Positions 1 through 5,728 of a stretch of DNA of 6,671 nucleotides are shown in pieces. The notes below the pieces were generated by a model that saw only the letters and a list, made by a program, of their open reading frames with translations, did no database searches and had not been told where the DNA came from. The stretch spans positions 1 through 6,671 of the forward strand of contig JAUWTR010000098.1 of the NCBI GenBank assembly GCA_030614645.1, in the 5' to 3' direction. Position numbers and translations under genes: made by a program. The stretch comes from Candidatus Aminicenantota bacterium (lineage in GTDB: Bacteria > Acidobacteriota > Aminicenantia > Aminicenantales > Aminicenantaceae). Position 1 is the stretch's first letter, and each line of letters starts with the position of its first letter.

Positions 1-1337
1 GTACCCGGTATGAACTAAAAAAGGCAGAACATCGGGCTCACCTATTGGAAGGATTGACCATTGCTCTTGATAATCTGGATGCTGTCATAAAATTGATTCG
101 CGCTTCCCGGTCAGTTGAACAAGCGAGAAATGGATTGATAAAAGAGTTTCGTCTGACAAAGATCCAAGCTCAGGCAATATTGGACATGCAGCTTCAAAAA
201 TTGACCCGGTTGGAAAGAGATAAGATCAAGAATGAATATAATGACCTGCTAAAATTGATAAAAAAGTTGAAACATATTTTAAGCAGCGAAGAACTTATCC
301 TTAACATTATTATTGCTGAGTTAAAACAGGTAAAAGCAGATTATTCTGATGAACGTAGAACAGAAATCATGGAAGAAGATATATCAGATCTTAAACCAGA
401 AGATCTGATCAAAGAAGAAGACATTGCTATCACTTTTACAACTTCCGGTTATATTAAAAGAACCTCTCTTACCAGTTACAGGTTCCAGATCCGGGGTGGA
501 AAAGGAAGAAGAGGGATCAATATGAAAGCAGAGGATGTGGTTCAGGCGCTTTTTATCTGCTCCACACATAATTATCTGCTGGTATTTACAGACGAGGGAC
601 GCCTGTATTGGCTGAAGGCTATGTATATTCCGGATGTTGGGATAGCGAACAGGGGAAAATCTATTATGAACCTGATTGACTTTGCACCAGGGGAAAAAGT
701 CAGCTCTGTGGTTGCTGTCAGGGATTTTGCTGAAGATCATTATATTATGATGCTGTGTTCTGATGGACGGATCAAGAAAACCCGCCTCAGTGAATTCCGC
801 CATATCCGGAAGGGAGGCATAATCGCTATTTCCCTCAATAAAAAAACTAAGCTGTTAAGGGCACAATTGACTGACGGTAATAAAGATGTCATGATCGGAA
901 CATGGCAGGGGAAAACTGTCAAGTTTCATGAGGACGAAATCCGGCCCATGGGACGTCAGGCTGCGGGAGTAAAAGGCATTAAACTGGGCTCAAAGGATAA
1001 AATTATTGGAATGGTAGTTATTGGAGAGAATGATAAACATATATTCACTGCAAGTCAGAAAGGATTTGGGAAAAAGACAGATGTGGACAGCTATCCCTGT
1101 CATCACAGGGGAGGACAGGGAGTCATTAACCTTAAAGTCAATTCAAAGATCGGAAATGCGGTTGGTATAGTGGGAGTAAATGAGCATGAGATGCTGCTTA
1201 TTACTGAAAAAGGGAAGATTATCCGCATCAAAACTGAGAATGTACGGTCTATCGGCCGGGCCACCCAGGGAGTAAAAATAATAAATCTGGGGGATGATGA
1301 CACTGTTTGCTCGATAGCTAAAGTCCGCGAGAGCTAA
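1..1337 (+). CDS. gyrA: DNA gyrase subunit A, C-terminal part (5' end outside window)
   Basis: GyrA is the DNA-cleaving and DNA-wrapping subunit of the type II topoisomerase that introduces negative supercoils using ATP hydrolysed by GyrB. The reading frame is open to the left edge (first full codon at base 3, reading TRYELKKAEHRAHLLEGL, a typical GyrA stretch), so the N-terminal winged-helix and catalytic tyrosine lie outside; about 444 residues are visible. The helical coil region (ALDNLDAVIKLIR, QAQAILDMQLQKLTRLE) comes first. A complete six-bladed C-terminal beta-pinwheel follows, with blades beginning near bases 435, 585, 750, 891, 1041 and 1188. The GyrA box, which distinguishes GyrA from ParC, is QIRGGKG at bases 486-506. 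The protein ends right after blade six without the acidic tail found in E. coli GyrA. An apparent TTG start at base 45 is only an internal leucine. Identification is near certain. Confidence 0.97.
   Translation, partial: TRYELKKAEHRAHLLEGLTIALDNLDAVIKLIRASRSVEQARNGLIKEFRLTKIQAQAILDMQLQKLTRLERDKIKNEYNDLLKLIKKLKHILSSEELILNIIIAELKQVKADYSDERRTEIMEEDISDLKPEDLIKEEDIAITFTTSGYIKRTSLTSYRFQIRGGKGRRGINMKAEDVVQALFICSTHNYLLVFTDEGRLYWLKAMYIPDVGIANRGKSIMNLIDFAPGEKVSSVVAVRDFAEDHYIMMLCSDGRIKKTRLSEFRHIRKGGIIAISLNKKTKLLRAQLTDGNKDVMIGTWQGKTVKFHEDEIRPMGRQAAGVKGIKLGSKDKIIGMVVIGENDKHIFTASQKGFGKKTDVDSYPCHHRGGQGVINLKVNSKIGNAVGIVGVNEHEMLLITEKGKIIRIKTENVRSIGRATQGVKIINLGDDDTVCSIAKVRES
486..506 (+). other. GyrA box (DNA-wrapping motif) within gyrA
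   Basis: These seven codons read QIRGGKG, matching the GyrA-box consensus QRRGGKG/R except for isoleucine at the second position. In characterised gyrases this basic loop on blade one of the C-terminal domain is needed for wrapping DNA and hence for negative supercoiling. Its presence favours gyrase over topoisomerase IV ParC. Confidence 0.9.
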
Positions 1338-1379
1338 CCTTATTCTTGCTTAAGGATCAGAAGCTTAGAAAAAATAAGG
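1338..1379 (+). repeat. Imperfect inverted repeat just after gyrA stop
   Basis: CCTTATT at 1338-1344 is the exact reverse complement of AATAAGG at 1373-1379. Inside it, TT/AA (1346-1347 with 1370-1371) and GCTT/AAGC (1348-1351 with 1361-1364) could extend the pairing around a 9-nt loop, with unpaired bases at 1345 and 1365-1369. It begins immediately after the gyrA stop codon, which suits a 3'-end structure. The sequence that follows is not T-rich, so it is not a classic intrinsic terminator. It could protect the mRNA 3' end or be chance in AT-rich sequence. Confidence 0.35.
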
Positions 1380-1401
1380 GAATTACTAATAATAGAAATG
1401 C

Positions 1402-1431
1402 TTGACTTTGTGCGTACTGGTTAAATAGAAT
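1402..1431 (+). promoter_or_regulatory. Putative sigma-70 promoter for the acyl-CoA ligase gene
   Basis: A -35-like TTGACT (1402-1407) and a -10-like TAGAAT (1426-1431) are separated by 18 bp; each matches the consensus at five of six positions. Transcription would start near base 1438, giving a leader of roughly 20 nt before the ATG at 1460. It lies in the only intergenic gap on the + strand and would let this gene be expressed independently of gyrA. No extended -10 TG is present and no operator was recognised. Confidence 0.5.
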
Positions 1432-1449
1432 TAGAGAATCTTTAAACAT

Positions 1450-1455
1450 GGAGGG
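1450..1455 (+). promoter_or_regulatory. Ribosome binding site that sets the acyl-CoA ligase start
   Basis: GGAGGG lies 4 nt (5 nt counting from the GGAGG core) ahead of the ATG at 1460. It overlaps the in-frame upstream ATG at 1448, which has no Shine-Dalgarno sequence of its own. This favours 1460 as the start and makes the four extra N-terminal residues (MEGA) unlikely to be translated. Confidence 0.85.
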
Positions 1456-1459
1456 TGCA

Positions 1460-3238
1460 ATGACCGAGACCTTAAGTCAATTTTTCCTTAATACCTTAAA
1501 ACTATATCAGAAAGATGATTTTATGAGGTATAAAGAATCAGGGAAATATGTTCCTATTTCTACTCAAGAATTTGGTAACCGAGTAAAGTATTTTGCTTTA
1601 GGGCTTAAAGATTTAGGTGTTGAGCCGGGTGATAAGCTGATCATCCTTTCTGAAAATTGCCCAAACTGGGTAATGACTGATCTGGCAAATTTGTGTATTG
1701 GAGGAATAACAGTTCCTATCTATACATCTTTGGTTCCAGAGCAAATCAAGTATATTATAGATAATTCAGATGCTGGGGTAGTAGTATGTTCTGATCATGA
1801 ACTATGGAAAAAAGTCGAAGCCATTAAGAATGAGCTTATAAAAGTAAAACATTTTATCCTCTTGCAGCCTGAAGCGCCTGAGGGAGTATTAACCCTTTCT
1901 GAAGTCCAGGATAAAGGAAAGCGCCTGGACAATGAAGATCCGAAGCTGTTTGAAAAACTGGCAATGTCCGTTAAACCTGATGATATCGCCTCAATTATTT
2001 ATACTTCAGGCACAACTGGAACACCAAAAGGAGTTATGCTTTTTCATAGTAATTTTGTCAGTAATGCAAAAACGATAAGTAAAATAATCGAATTTTCTGT
2101 TAAAGATACGGTGCTGTCTTTTTTGCCTTTATCACATGTTTTGGAAAGAATGGTGACCTTCACTTATATCTATAAAGGCTGCTCTATTGCCTATGCGGAA
2201 AGTGTGGATACCCTAGGTGAAAACCTGGTCGAAATAAAACCTCATATTATGGTAAGTGTCCCACGGGTATTTGAAAAGATCTATGCAAAAGTAATCGATA
2301 ATGTGTTGGCAAGCTCGGCTGTTAAAAGAAAAATATTTTTTTGGGCAGTCGGGGTCGGGAAAGAATGCGGCAGGAAAAAACTACTTAAACAGAATATCTC
2401 AGGTTTGTTGAAATTTAAAAATAATCTTGCCCATAAGCTGGTTTTTTCAAAGGTAATTGAAAAAACAGGAGGCAGGGTAAGATTTTTTGTATCAGGCGGC
2501 GCAGCCCTTTCCAAAGATATCGCAGAATTTTTCTATGCTATGGGCTTGGTTGTGCTGGAAGGGTATGGACTGACCGAAACGTCTCCAGTTATTGCAGTCA
2601 ATACTTTTGATAATCTTAAATTCGGTTCGGTTGGAGTACCAATTCCCACAGTAAAAGTAAAGATTGCCGATGATGGCGAGATATTAAGCAAAGGACCCCA
2701 TATTATGAAGGGTTATTACAAAATGGAAGCTGAAACGAGAGAAGCAATTAAGGATGGTTGGTTCTATACTGGGGATATTGGGTATCTGGATGAAGAAGGA
2801 TTTCTTGTCATAACCGACAGAAAAAAAGATATTATTGTTACAACTGGCGGAAAAAATGTGGCTCCTCAAATGATTGAAAGTATATTAAACATAGATCCTT
2901 ATATAACAAGTGCTGTAGTTGTAGGTGATAAAAGGAAATTTGTATCAGCACTTATCGTTCCTGATTTTGAAAAACTGGAAAAATATGCAAGGGAAAAAAA
3001 TATTTCCTACAGCAGCCGTGGAGACCTGGTAAAAAATGATAAGATCATAAACTTTTTTGAGGAAGAGATAGATAAACGCTTAGTCAATCTGTCTTCTTAT
3101 GAAAAAGTTAAAAAAGTGATTCTTCTTGAAAAGGATTTTGAAATTGAAGAAGGCGAGGTTACTCCTACCCTGAAAGTCAAAAGAAATTATGTTGAGAAAA
3201 AATATAGAAACCAGATAGACACTCTCTATAAAGAGTAA
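1460..3238 (+). CDS. Long-chain fatty-acid--CoA ligase (AMP-forming)
   Basis: This enzyme of the ANL adenylate-forming superfamily activates a fatty acid with ATP to an acyl-AMP and then transfers the acyl group to coenzyme A, supplying acyl-CoA for lipid synthesis or degradation. It is probably cytosolic or membrane-associated; no signal peptide is evident. From the ATG at 1460 it has 592 residues, usual for the family. The phosphate-binding loop YTSGTTGTPKG is at about residues 181-191, YGLTE at 369-373, and the ATP-ribose aspartate motif TGD at 437-439. The hinge motif DRKKD is at 453-457, followed by GGKNVAPQMIE. The C-terminal A10 motif TPTLKVKR carries the likely catalytic lysine near residue 572. 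The overall pattern resembles the COG1022 (FAA1/ACSL-like) branch rather than short E. coli FadD-type enzymes. Chain-length preference cannot be read from sequence. It has its own probable promoter and runs convergent to the zinc-ribbon gene. Confidence 0.93.
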   Translation: MTETLSQFFLNTLKLYQKDDFMRYKESGKYVPISTQEFGNRVKYFALGLKDLGVEPGDKLIILSENCPNWVMTDLANLCIGGITVPIYTSLVPEQIKYIIDNSDAGVVVCSDHELWKKVEAIKNELIKVKHFILLQPEAPEGVLTLSEVQDKGKRLDNEDPKLFEKLAMSVKPDDIASIIYTSGTTGTPKGVMLFHSNFVSNAKTISKIIEFSVKDTVLSFLPLSHVLERMVTFTYIYKGCSIAYAESVDTLGENLVEIKPHIMVSVPRVFEKIYAKVIDNVLASSAVKRKIFFWAVGVGKECGRKKLLKQNISGLLKFKNNLAHKLVFSKVIEKTGGRVRFFVSGGAALSKDIAEFFYAMGLVVLEGYGLTETSPVIAVNTFDNLKFGSVGVPIPTVKVKIADDGEILSKGPHIMKGYYKMEAETREAIKDGWFYTGDIGYLDEEGFLVITDRKKDIIVTTGGKNVAPQMIESILNIDPYITSAVVVGDKRKFVSALIVPDFEKLEKYAREKNISYSSRGDLVKNDKIINFFEEEIDKRLVNLSSYEKVKKVILLEKDFEIEEGEVTPTLKVKRNYVEKKYRNQIDTLYKE

Positions 3239-3248
3239 ATATATTTTT
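3221..3248 (+). terminator. Weak candidate terminator at the end of the acyl-CoA ligase gene
   Basis: ACTCT (3221-3225) and AGAGT (3232-3236) form a 5-bp stem with a 6-nt loop overlapping the stop codon, followed by an AT-rich tract ending in five T (3244-3248). The stem is short and AT-rich and the T run starts 7 nt after it, so efficiency is doubtful. It is listed because nothing better occurs between the two convergent genes. Confidence 0.2.
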
Positions 3249-3958
3249 CAAGAAGTATTCTTCCAATAGAGGATTCTACCGCAATTTTCACATAGAATGA
3301 TTTTTTCCTCTGTTATTAATTCATTCAAAACTTGAGGTCTTATGCGGATTTGACATATTGAACAGAAATCGTCTGTCACTGGAGAAAGAGCAATGCCGAT
3401 ATTTTTCTCGAAAAGGTCATTGTATAGATTTATTAGATTAGAGGGGATCAAAGGCGAGATGTTTTCTTTTTCTTTGTAAAGATTCTGCCTTTCTTCTTCC
3501 CTTTTTTTGTTTTCCTGAATTAGAGAGTCCTTTTCTATGGTTAACTTTCTTTTTGTCGCTTCTGCGATTTTTTCAGCTTCTTTTATTTCAGATCCGATCT
3601 CGTCGGAAATAAGCATCTCTTCAAGTATTTGCTCCTCTATTTCTTTGATCTTATTTTGGGCATTATCGATTTCTTTTAGGAGTGACCTATATTCTATATT
3701 GGTTTTTATATTGTTAAGCTGATGTTTATATTTTTCTATCTGAATATCAATATCCTGTAAATTCGCCTCCAAGTTGCGTCTTTTTTTCTGATTGTCAGCT
3801 AAGTCTTGTTTGGCTGTTGCGACGGTTTCAATACTTGATTCGATTTCGTTATCAATTGTATTGATCTTGGAGGGATTATTTTTGATAATTTCAGAGATTT
3901 TTATTATCAGTTCATCTGCATTTTGAAGCTTTATTAGGCTTTTAAAGTCCATGGACAC
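3248..3958 (-). CDS. Coiled-coil protein with C-terminal C4 zinc ribbon (DUF164/zf-RING_7-like)
   Basis: A 236-residue protein of the widespread bacterial family (COG1579) that joins a long helical hairpin to a C-terminal zinc ribbon. Residues about 30-165 are rich in Glu, Lys, Gln and Ile and free of proline, as expected of coiled coil. Within it lies the family-like stretch KTNIEYRSLLKEIDNAQ (about 85-101). The ribbon has two CxxC knuckles, C199/C202 (CSIC) and C223/C226 (CENC), all four metal ligands intact. No signal peptide or membrane segment is seen, so it should be cytosolic. The molecular role is poorly defined; nucleic-acid or ribosome-related functions have been proposed for relatives, but nothing here proves one. 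It lies 20 nt downstream of the tRNA and may share its transcript. The start could be GTG at 3958 (6 nt after AGGA) or ATG at 3952 (12 nt); spacing favours GTG. Confidence 0.88.
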   Translation of the reverse strand: MSMDFKSLIKLQNADELIIKISEIIKNNPSKINTIDNEIESSIETVATAKQDLADNQKKRRNLEANLQDIDIQIEKYKHQLNNIKTNIEYRSLLKEIDNAQNKIKEIEEQILEEMLISDEIGSEIKEAEKIAEATKRKLTIEKDSLIQENKKREEERQNLYKEKENISPLIPSNLINLYNDLFEKNIGIALSPVTDDFCSICQIRIRPQVLNELITEEKIILCENCGRILYWKNTS

Positions 3959-3964
3959 ATTTTT

Positions 3965-3968
3965 TCCT
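3965..3968 (-). promoter_or_regulatory. Ribosome binding site of the zinc-ribbon gene
   Basis: AGGA on the minus strand sits 6 nt before GTG (3958-3956) and 12 nt before the in-frame ATG (3952-3950). The spacing supports GTG. It also lies 4 nt before an out-of-frame ATG (3960-3958) that overlaps the GTG as ATGTG and opens only an eight-codon frame. Confidence 0.6.
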
Positions 3969-3970
3969 AC

Positions 3971-3978
3971 AAAAAAAG
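3971..3978 (-). terminator. T-run directly after the tRNA, possible intrinsic terminator
   Basis: Immediately after the tRNA discriminator base the minus strand reads C followed by seven T. The GC-rich acceptor and T stems of the tRNA could serve as the hairpin of an intrinsic terminator, an arrangement seen for some bacterial tRNA genes. If it works, little transcript would reach the zinc-ribbon gene; if leaky, the two are co-transcribed. A dedicated hairpin is absent, so strength is uncertain. Confidence 0.4.
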
Positions 3979-4050
3979 TGGGCCTACCAGGATTCGAACC
4001 TGGGACCGACCGGTTATGAGCCGGGGGCTCTTCCGCTGAGCTATAGGCCC
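3979..4050 (-). tRNA. tRNA with CAU anticodon (tRNA-Ile2 or elongator tRNA-Met)
   Basis: The minus strand folds into a full cloverleaf of 72 nt including discriminator A73. It has a perfect 7-bp acceptor stem (GGGCCTA/TAGGCCC), D stem GCTC/GAGC with a 7-nt loop, anticodon loop CTCATAA, a 5-nt variable loop, and T stem CCAGG/CCTGG with loop TTCGAAT. G15 and C48 can form the Levitt pair. The CCA end is not encoded, so a CCA-adding enzyme is needed. It is not the initiator: G1-C72 is paired and the anticodon stem lacks the GGG/CCC run. C4-G69 and C5-G68 match acceptor pairs reported as recognised by the lysidine synthetase TilS in E. coli tRNA-Ile2, which leans the call to an AUA-reading isoleucine tRNA, but elongator Met is not excluded. 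The top anticodon-stem pair is a C27-U43 mismatch. A strong promoter lies directly upstream. Confidence 0.95.
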
Positions 4051-4058
4051 CGTTGCAT

Positions 4059-4087
4059 TTTATAACAAATCTTAAATATCAAGTCAA
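4059..4087 (-). promoter_or_regulatory. Near-consensus extended -10 promoter for the tRNA
   Basis: On the minus strand TTGACT (4087-4082) and TATAAA (4064-4059) are separated by exactly 17 bp, each five of six to consensus, and TG at 4067-4066 supplies an extended -10 element. The -35 begins 4 nt after the rpoD stop codon. Initiation would fall near 4051-4053, only a few bases before the mature tRNA 5' end at 4050. This promoter would uncouple the tRNA, and perhaps the zinc-ribbon gene, from dnaG-rpoD transcription. Confidence 0.8.
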
Positions 4088-4091
4088 TCAA

Positions 4092-5726
4092 TTAAGGATT
4101 ATATGGATTTTCATCATGGGAAAAAGATCTCAATTTTCGGCTGCGACTTGGATGCCTTAATTTTTGTAATGCTTTAGATTCGATCTGTCTGATCCGCTCA
4201 CGAGTGACTTTAAACTGATGCCCGACTTCTTCCAGAGTGTGTTCGTTTCCGTCTCCTAAGCCAAATCTCATTTTTAGGACTTTAGCCTCTCTTTCTGTAA
4301 GTGATTTTAAGGCGTCATTTATTTGTCCCTTTAGATTGACATGAGTAACCGCATCTGGGGGAGAGGGGATGAATTTGTCTTCAATAAAATCTCCAAGGTG
4401 GCTGTCTTCTTCTTCCCCGATAGGTGTTTCAAGAGAAATAGGTTCTTGGGCGATTTTAATGATTTTTCTGACTTTACTAATAGGTAGTCCGATTTTTTGA
4501 GAAATTTCCAGGTTTGTCGGGTCTCTTCCGGTTTCCTGGACTAGTTCGCGGGAAATCCTTATAAATTTGTTTATTGTTTCTATCATATGAACTGGAATTC
4601 TTATAGTCCGGGCTTGGTCTGCGATCGCTCGGGTAATTGCTTGCCTTATCCACCATGTGGCATATGTTGAGAATTTATAGCCTCTTCGATATTCGAATTT
4701 ATCCACTGCTTTCATCAGCCCTAAATTTCCCTCTTGAATTAGGTCAAGAAAATGAAGTCCTCGATTGCTGTATTTTTTAGCAATGGAAACAACCAAACGC
4801 AGATTAGCAGAAACTAACTCTTGTTTTGCTTGATTGCTTATTTTCTTGCCGGTTGTGATAGTCCGGAGGATTTTTCTTAATTCATGTGAGTTAAGGCCAG
4901 TTTCTTTTTCAAAGCCTTTTAATTGACCGGCCAGTTTCTTAATTTTTTGATCAAGCTCCCGGGCCTTATTTTTGCTCCGGGTCCTTTTTAATGAAATGAT
5001 CAGGTCTTCCTGCCTGGCTTCCAGCTCATTGATGATCTTTAACTTATCCCTCAGAGCATAGATTATTTCTTCTTGATAGGAAGAACGGATATTTGAGCCC
5101 TGGATAAGGCGGCTGATCTCAATGATCAGGCGTCCTCGTTCTATTATATTCTTTTTTCCTTTGGGGATATTGTCTAACTGAATGCTTATTGTTTTGATTT
5201 TTCTGATCATAGACAAGATTGCATTTTTTTTATCTTCAATTTTTTGTTCAGTAAAGGCCAGATCAGTTAATTCAAATACTTCGAGCATTATCTCTTGTTC
5301 TTCCTGTATTTTATCTTCTAACGAGAGGATTTCATTCAGGATAAATTTTGTTTTTGAAAGGGATTTTATCACAATTTTTTCACCCCTTTCGATCTCTTGA
5401 GCTAAAGTTACTTCTCCTTCCTTGGTTAAGAGAGAGATGTTCCCCATTTCACGCAGGTAGAGTTTAACCGGATCTGTAGTTAGTCCAATCCCATCCAGAG
5501 ATGGAAGGGTACCTTTTTTTCTTTTAGGAGTAACTTTTTTGTTCTTATCCACTATCTTTATTCCGAATTCATCAAGGGAGTTGAGAAATTTATCAAAATC
5601 TTTACTTTTAACCTTTTTACCTTGAAAAACTTTTTCGATTTCTTTTAAGAGAAGATATCCCTGCTTTTGTCCTTTGGATAAAAGATCAGTGATTATGCCT
5701 TTTTGAATTAAATTTCCTGCTGTCAA
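4092..5726 (-). CDS. rpoD: RNA polymerase primary sigma factor (sigma-70 group 1)
   Basis: The housekeeping sigma factor directs core RNA polymerase to -35/-10 promoters. At 544 residues it has the layout of a group 1 sigma: region 1.1 (about 5-60), region 1.2 ([11 protein letters not shown], 85-95), then a charged, helix-rich non-conserved segment (about 120-290). Regions 2.1-2.4 (about 297-385) include [19 protein letters not shown] and [17 protein letters not shown]. Region 3 runs about 386-460 and region 4 about 470-535, with the helix-turn-helix [21 protein letters not shown]362 and T365 correspond to -10-reading residues and R509, E510 and R513 to -35-reading residues in E. coli sigma-70, so canonical promoter recognition is expected. 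The start is a TTG 2 nt after the dnaG stop, with GGGAG 6 nt upstream; no nearer ATG preserves region 1.1. dnaG-rpoD adjacency is common in bacteria and suggests one operon. The SigA name is equally valid. Confidence 0.97.
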   Translation of the reverse strand: MTAGNLIQKGIITDLLSKGQKQGYLLLKEIEKVFQGKKVKSKDFDKFLNSLDEFGIKIVDKNKKVTPKRKKGTLPSLDGIGLTTDPVKLYLREMGNISLLTKEGEVTLAQEIERGEKIVIKSLSKTKFILNEILSLEDKIQEEQEIMLEVFELTDLAFTEQKIEDKKNAILSMIRKIKTISIQLDNIPKGKKNIIERGRLIIEISRLIQGSNIRSSYQEEIIYALRDKLKIINELEARQEDLIISLKRTRSKNKARELDQKIKKLAGQLKGFEKETGLNSHELRKILRTITTGKKISNQAKQELVSANLRLVVSIAKKYSNRGLHFLDLIQEGNLGLMKAVDKFEYRRGYKFSTYATWWIRQAITRAIADQARTIRIPVHMIETINKFIRISRELVQETGRDPTNLEISQKIGLPISKVRKIIKIAQEPISLETPIGEEEDSHLGDFIEDKFIPSPPDAVTHVNLKGQINDALKSLTEREAKVLKMRFGLGDGNEHTLEEVGHQFKVTRERIRQIESKALQKLRHPSRSRKLRSFSHDENPYNP

Positions 5727-5728
5727 CT

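Noticed and set aside
45..47. TTG at 45 as a gyrA start
   Set aside because: The frame continues upstream to the window edge with conserved GyrA residues, so this is an internal leucine codon.
384..803. 139-codon minus-strand open frame inside gyrA
   Set aside because: It is antisense to strongly conserved gyrA blades, resembles no known protein, and has no convincing start context; a shadow frame.
1448..1459. In-frame ATG at 1448 as start of the acyl-CoA ligase
   Set aside because: It overlaps GGAGGG, which is well placed for the ATG at 1460, and has no Shine-Dalgarno sequence of its own.
2281..2514. Minus-strand frame inside the acyl-CoA ligase gene
   Set aside because: It lies entirely opposite a conserved enzyme and has no recognisable domain or independent signals.
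5698..5726. Perfect TTGACA at 5726-5721 on the minus strand, a possible -35
   Set aside because: It is formed by the rpoD TTG start and the next codon; at 17 bp spacing the sequence is AAAAGG, with no -10, so it is probably coincidence.
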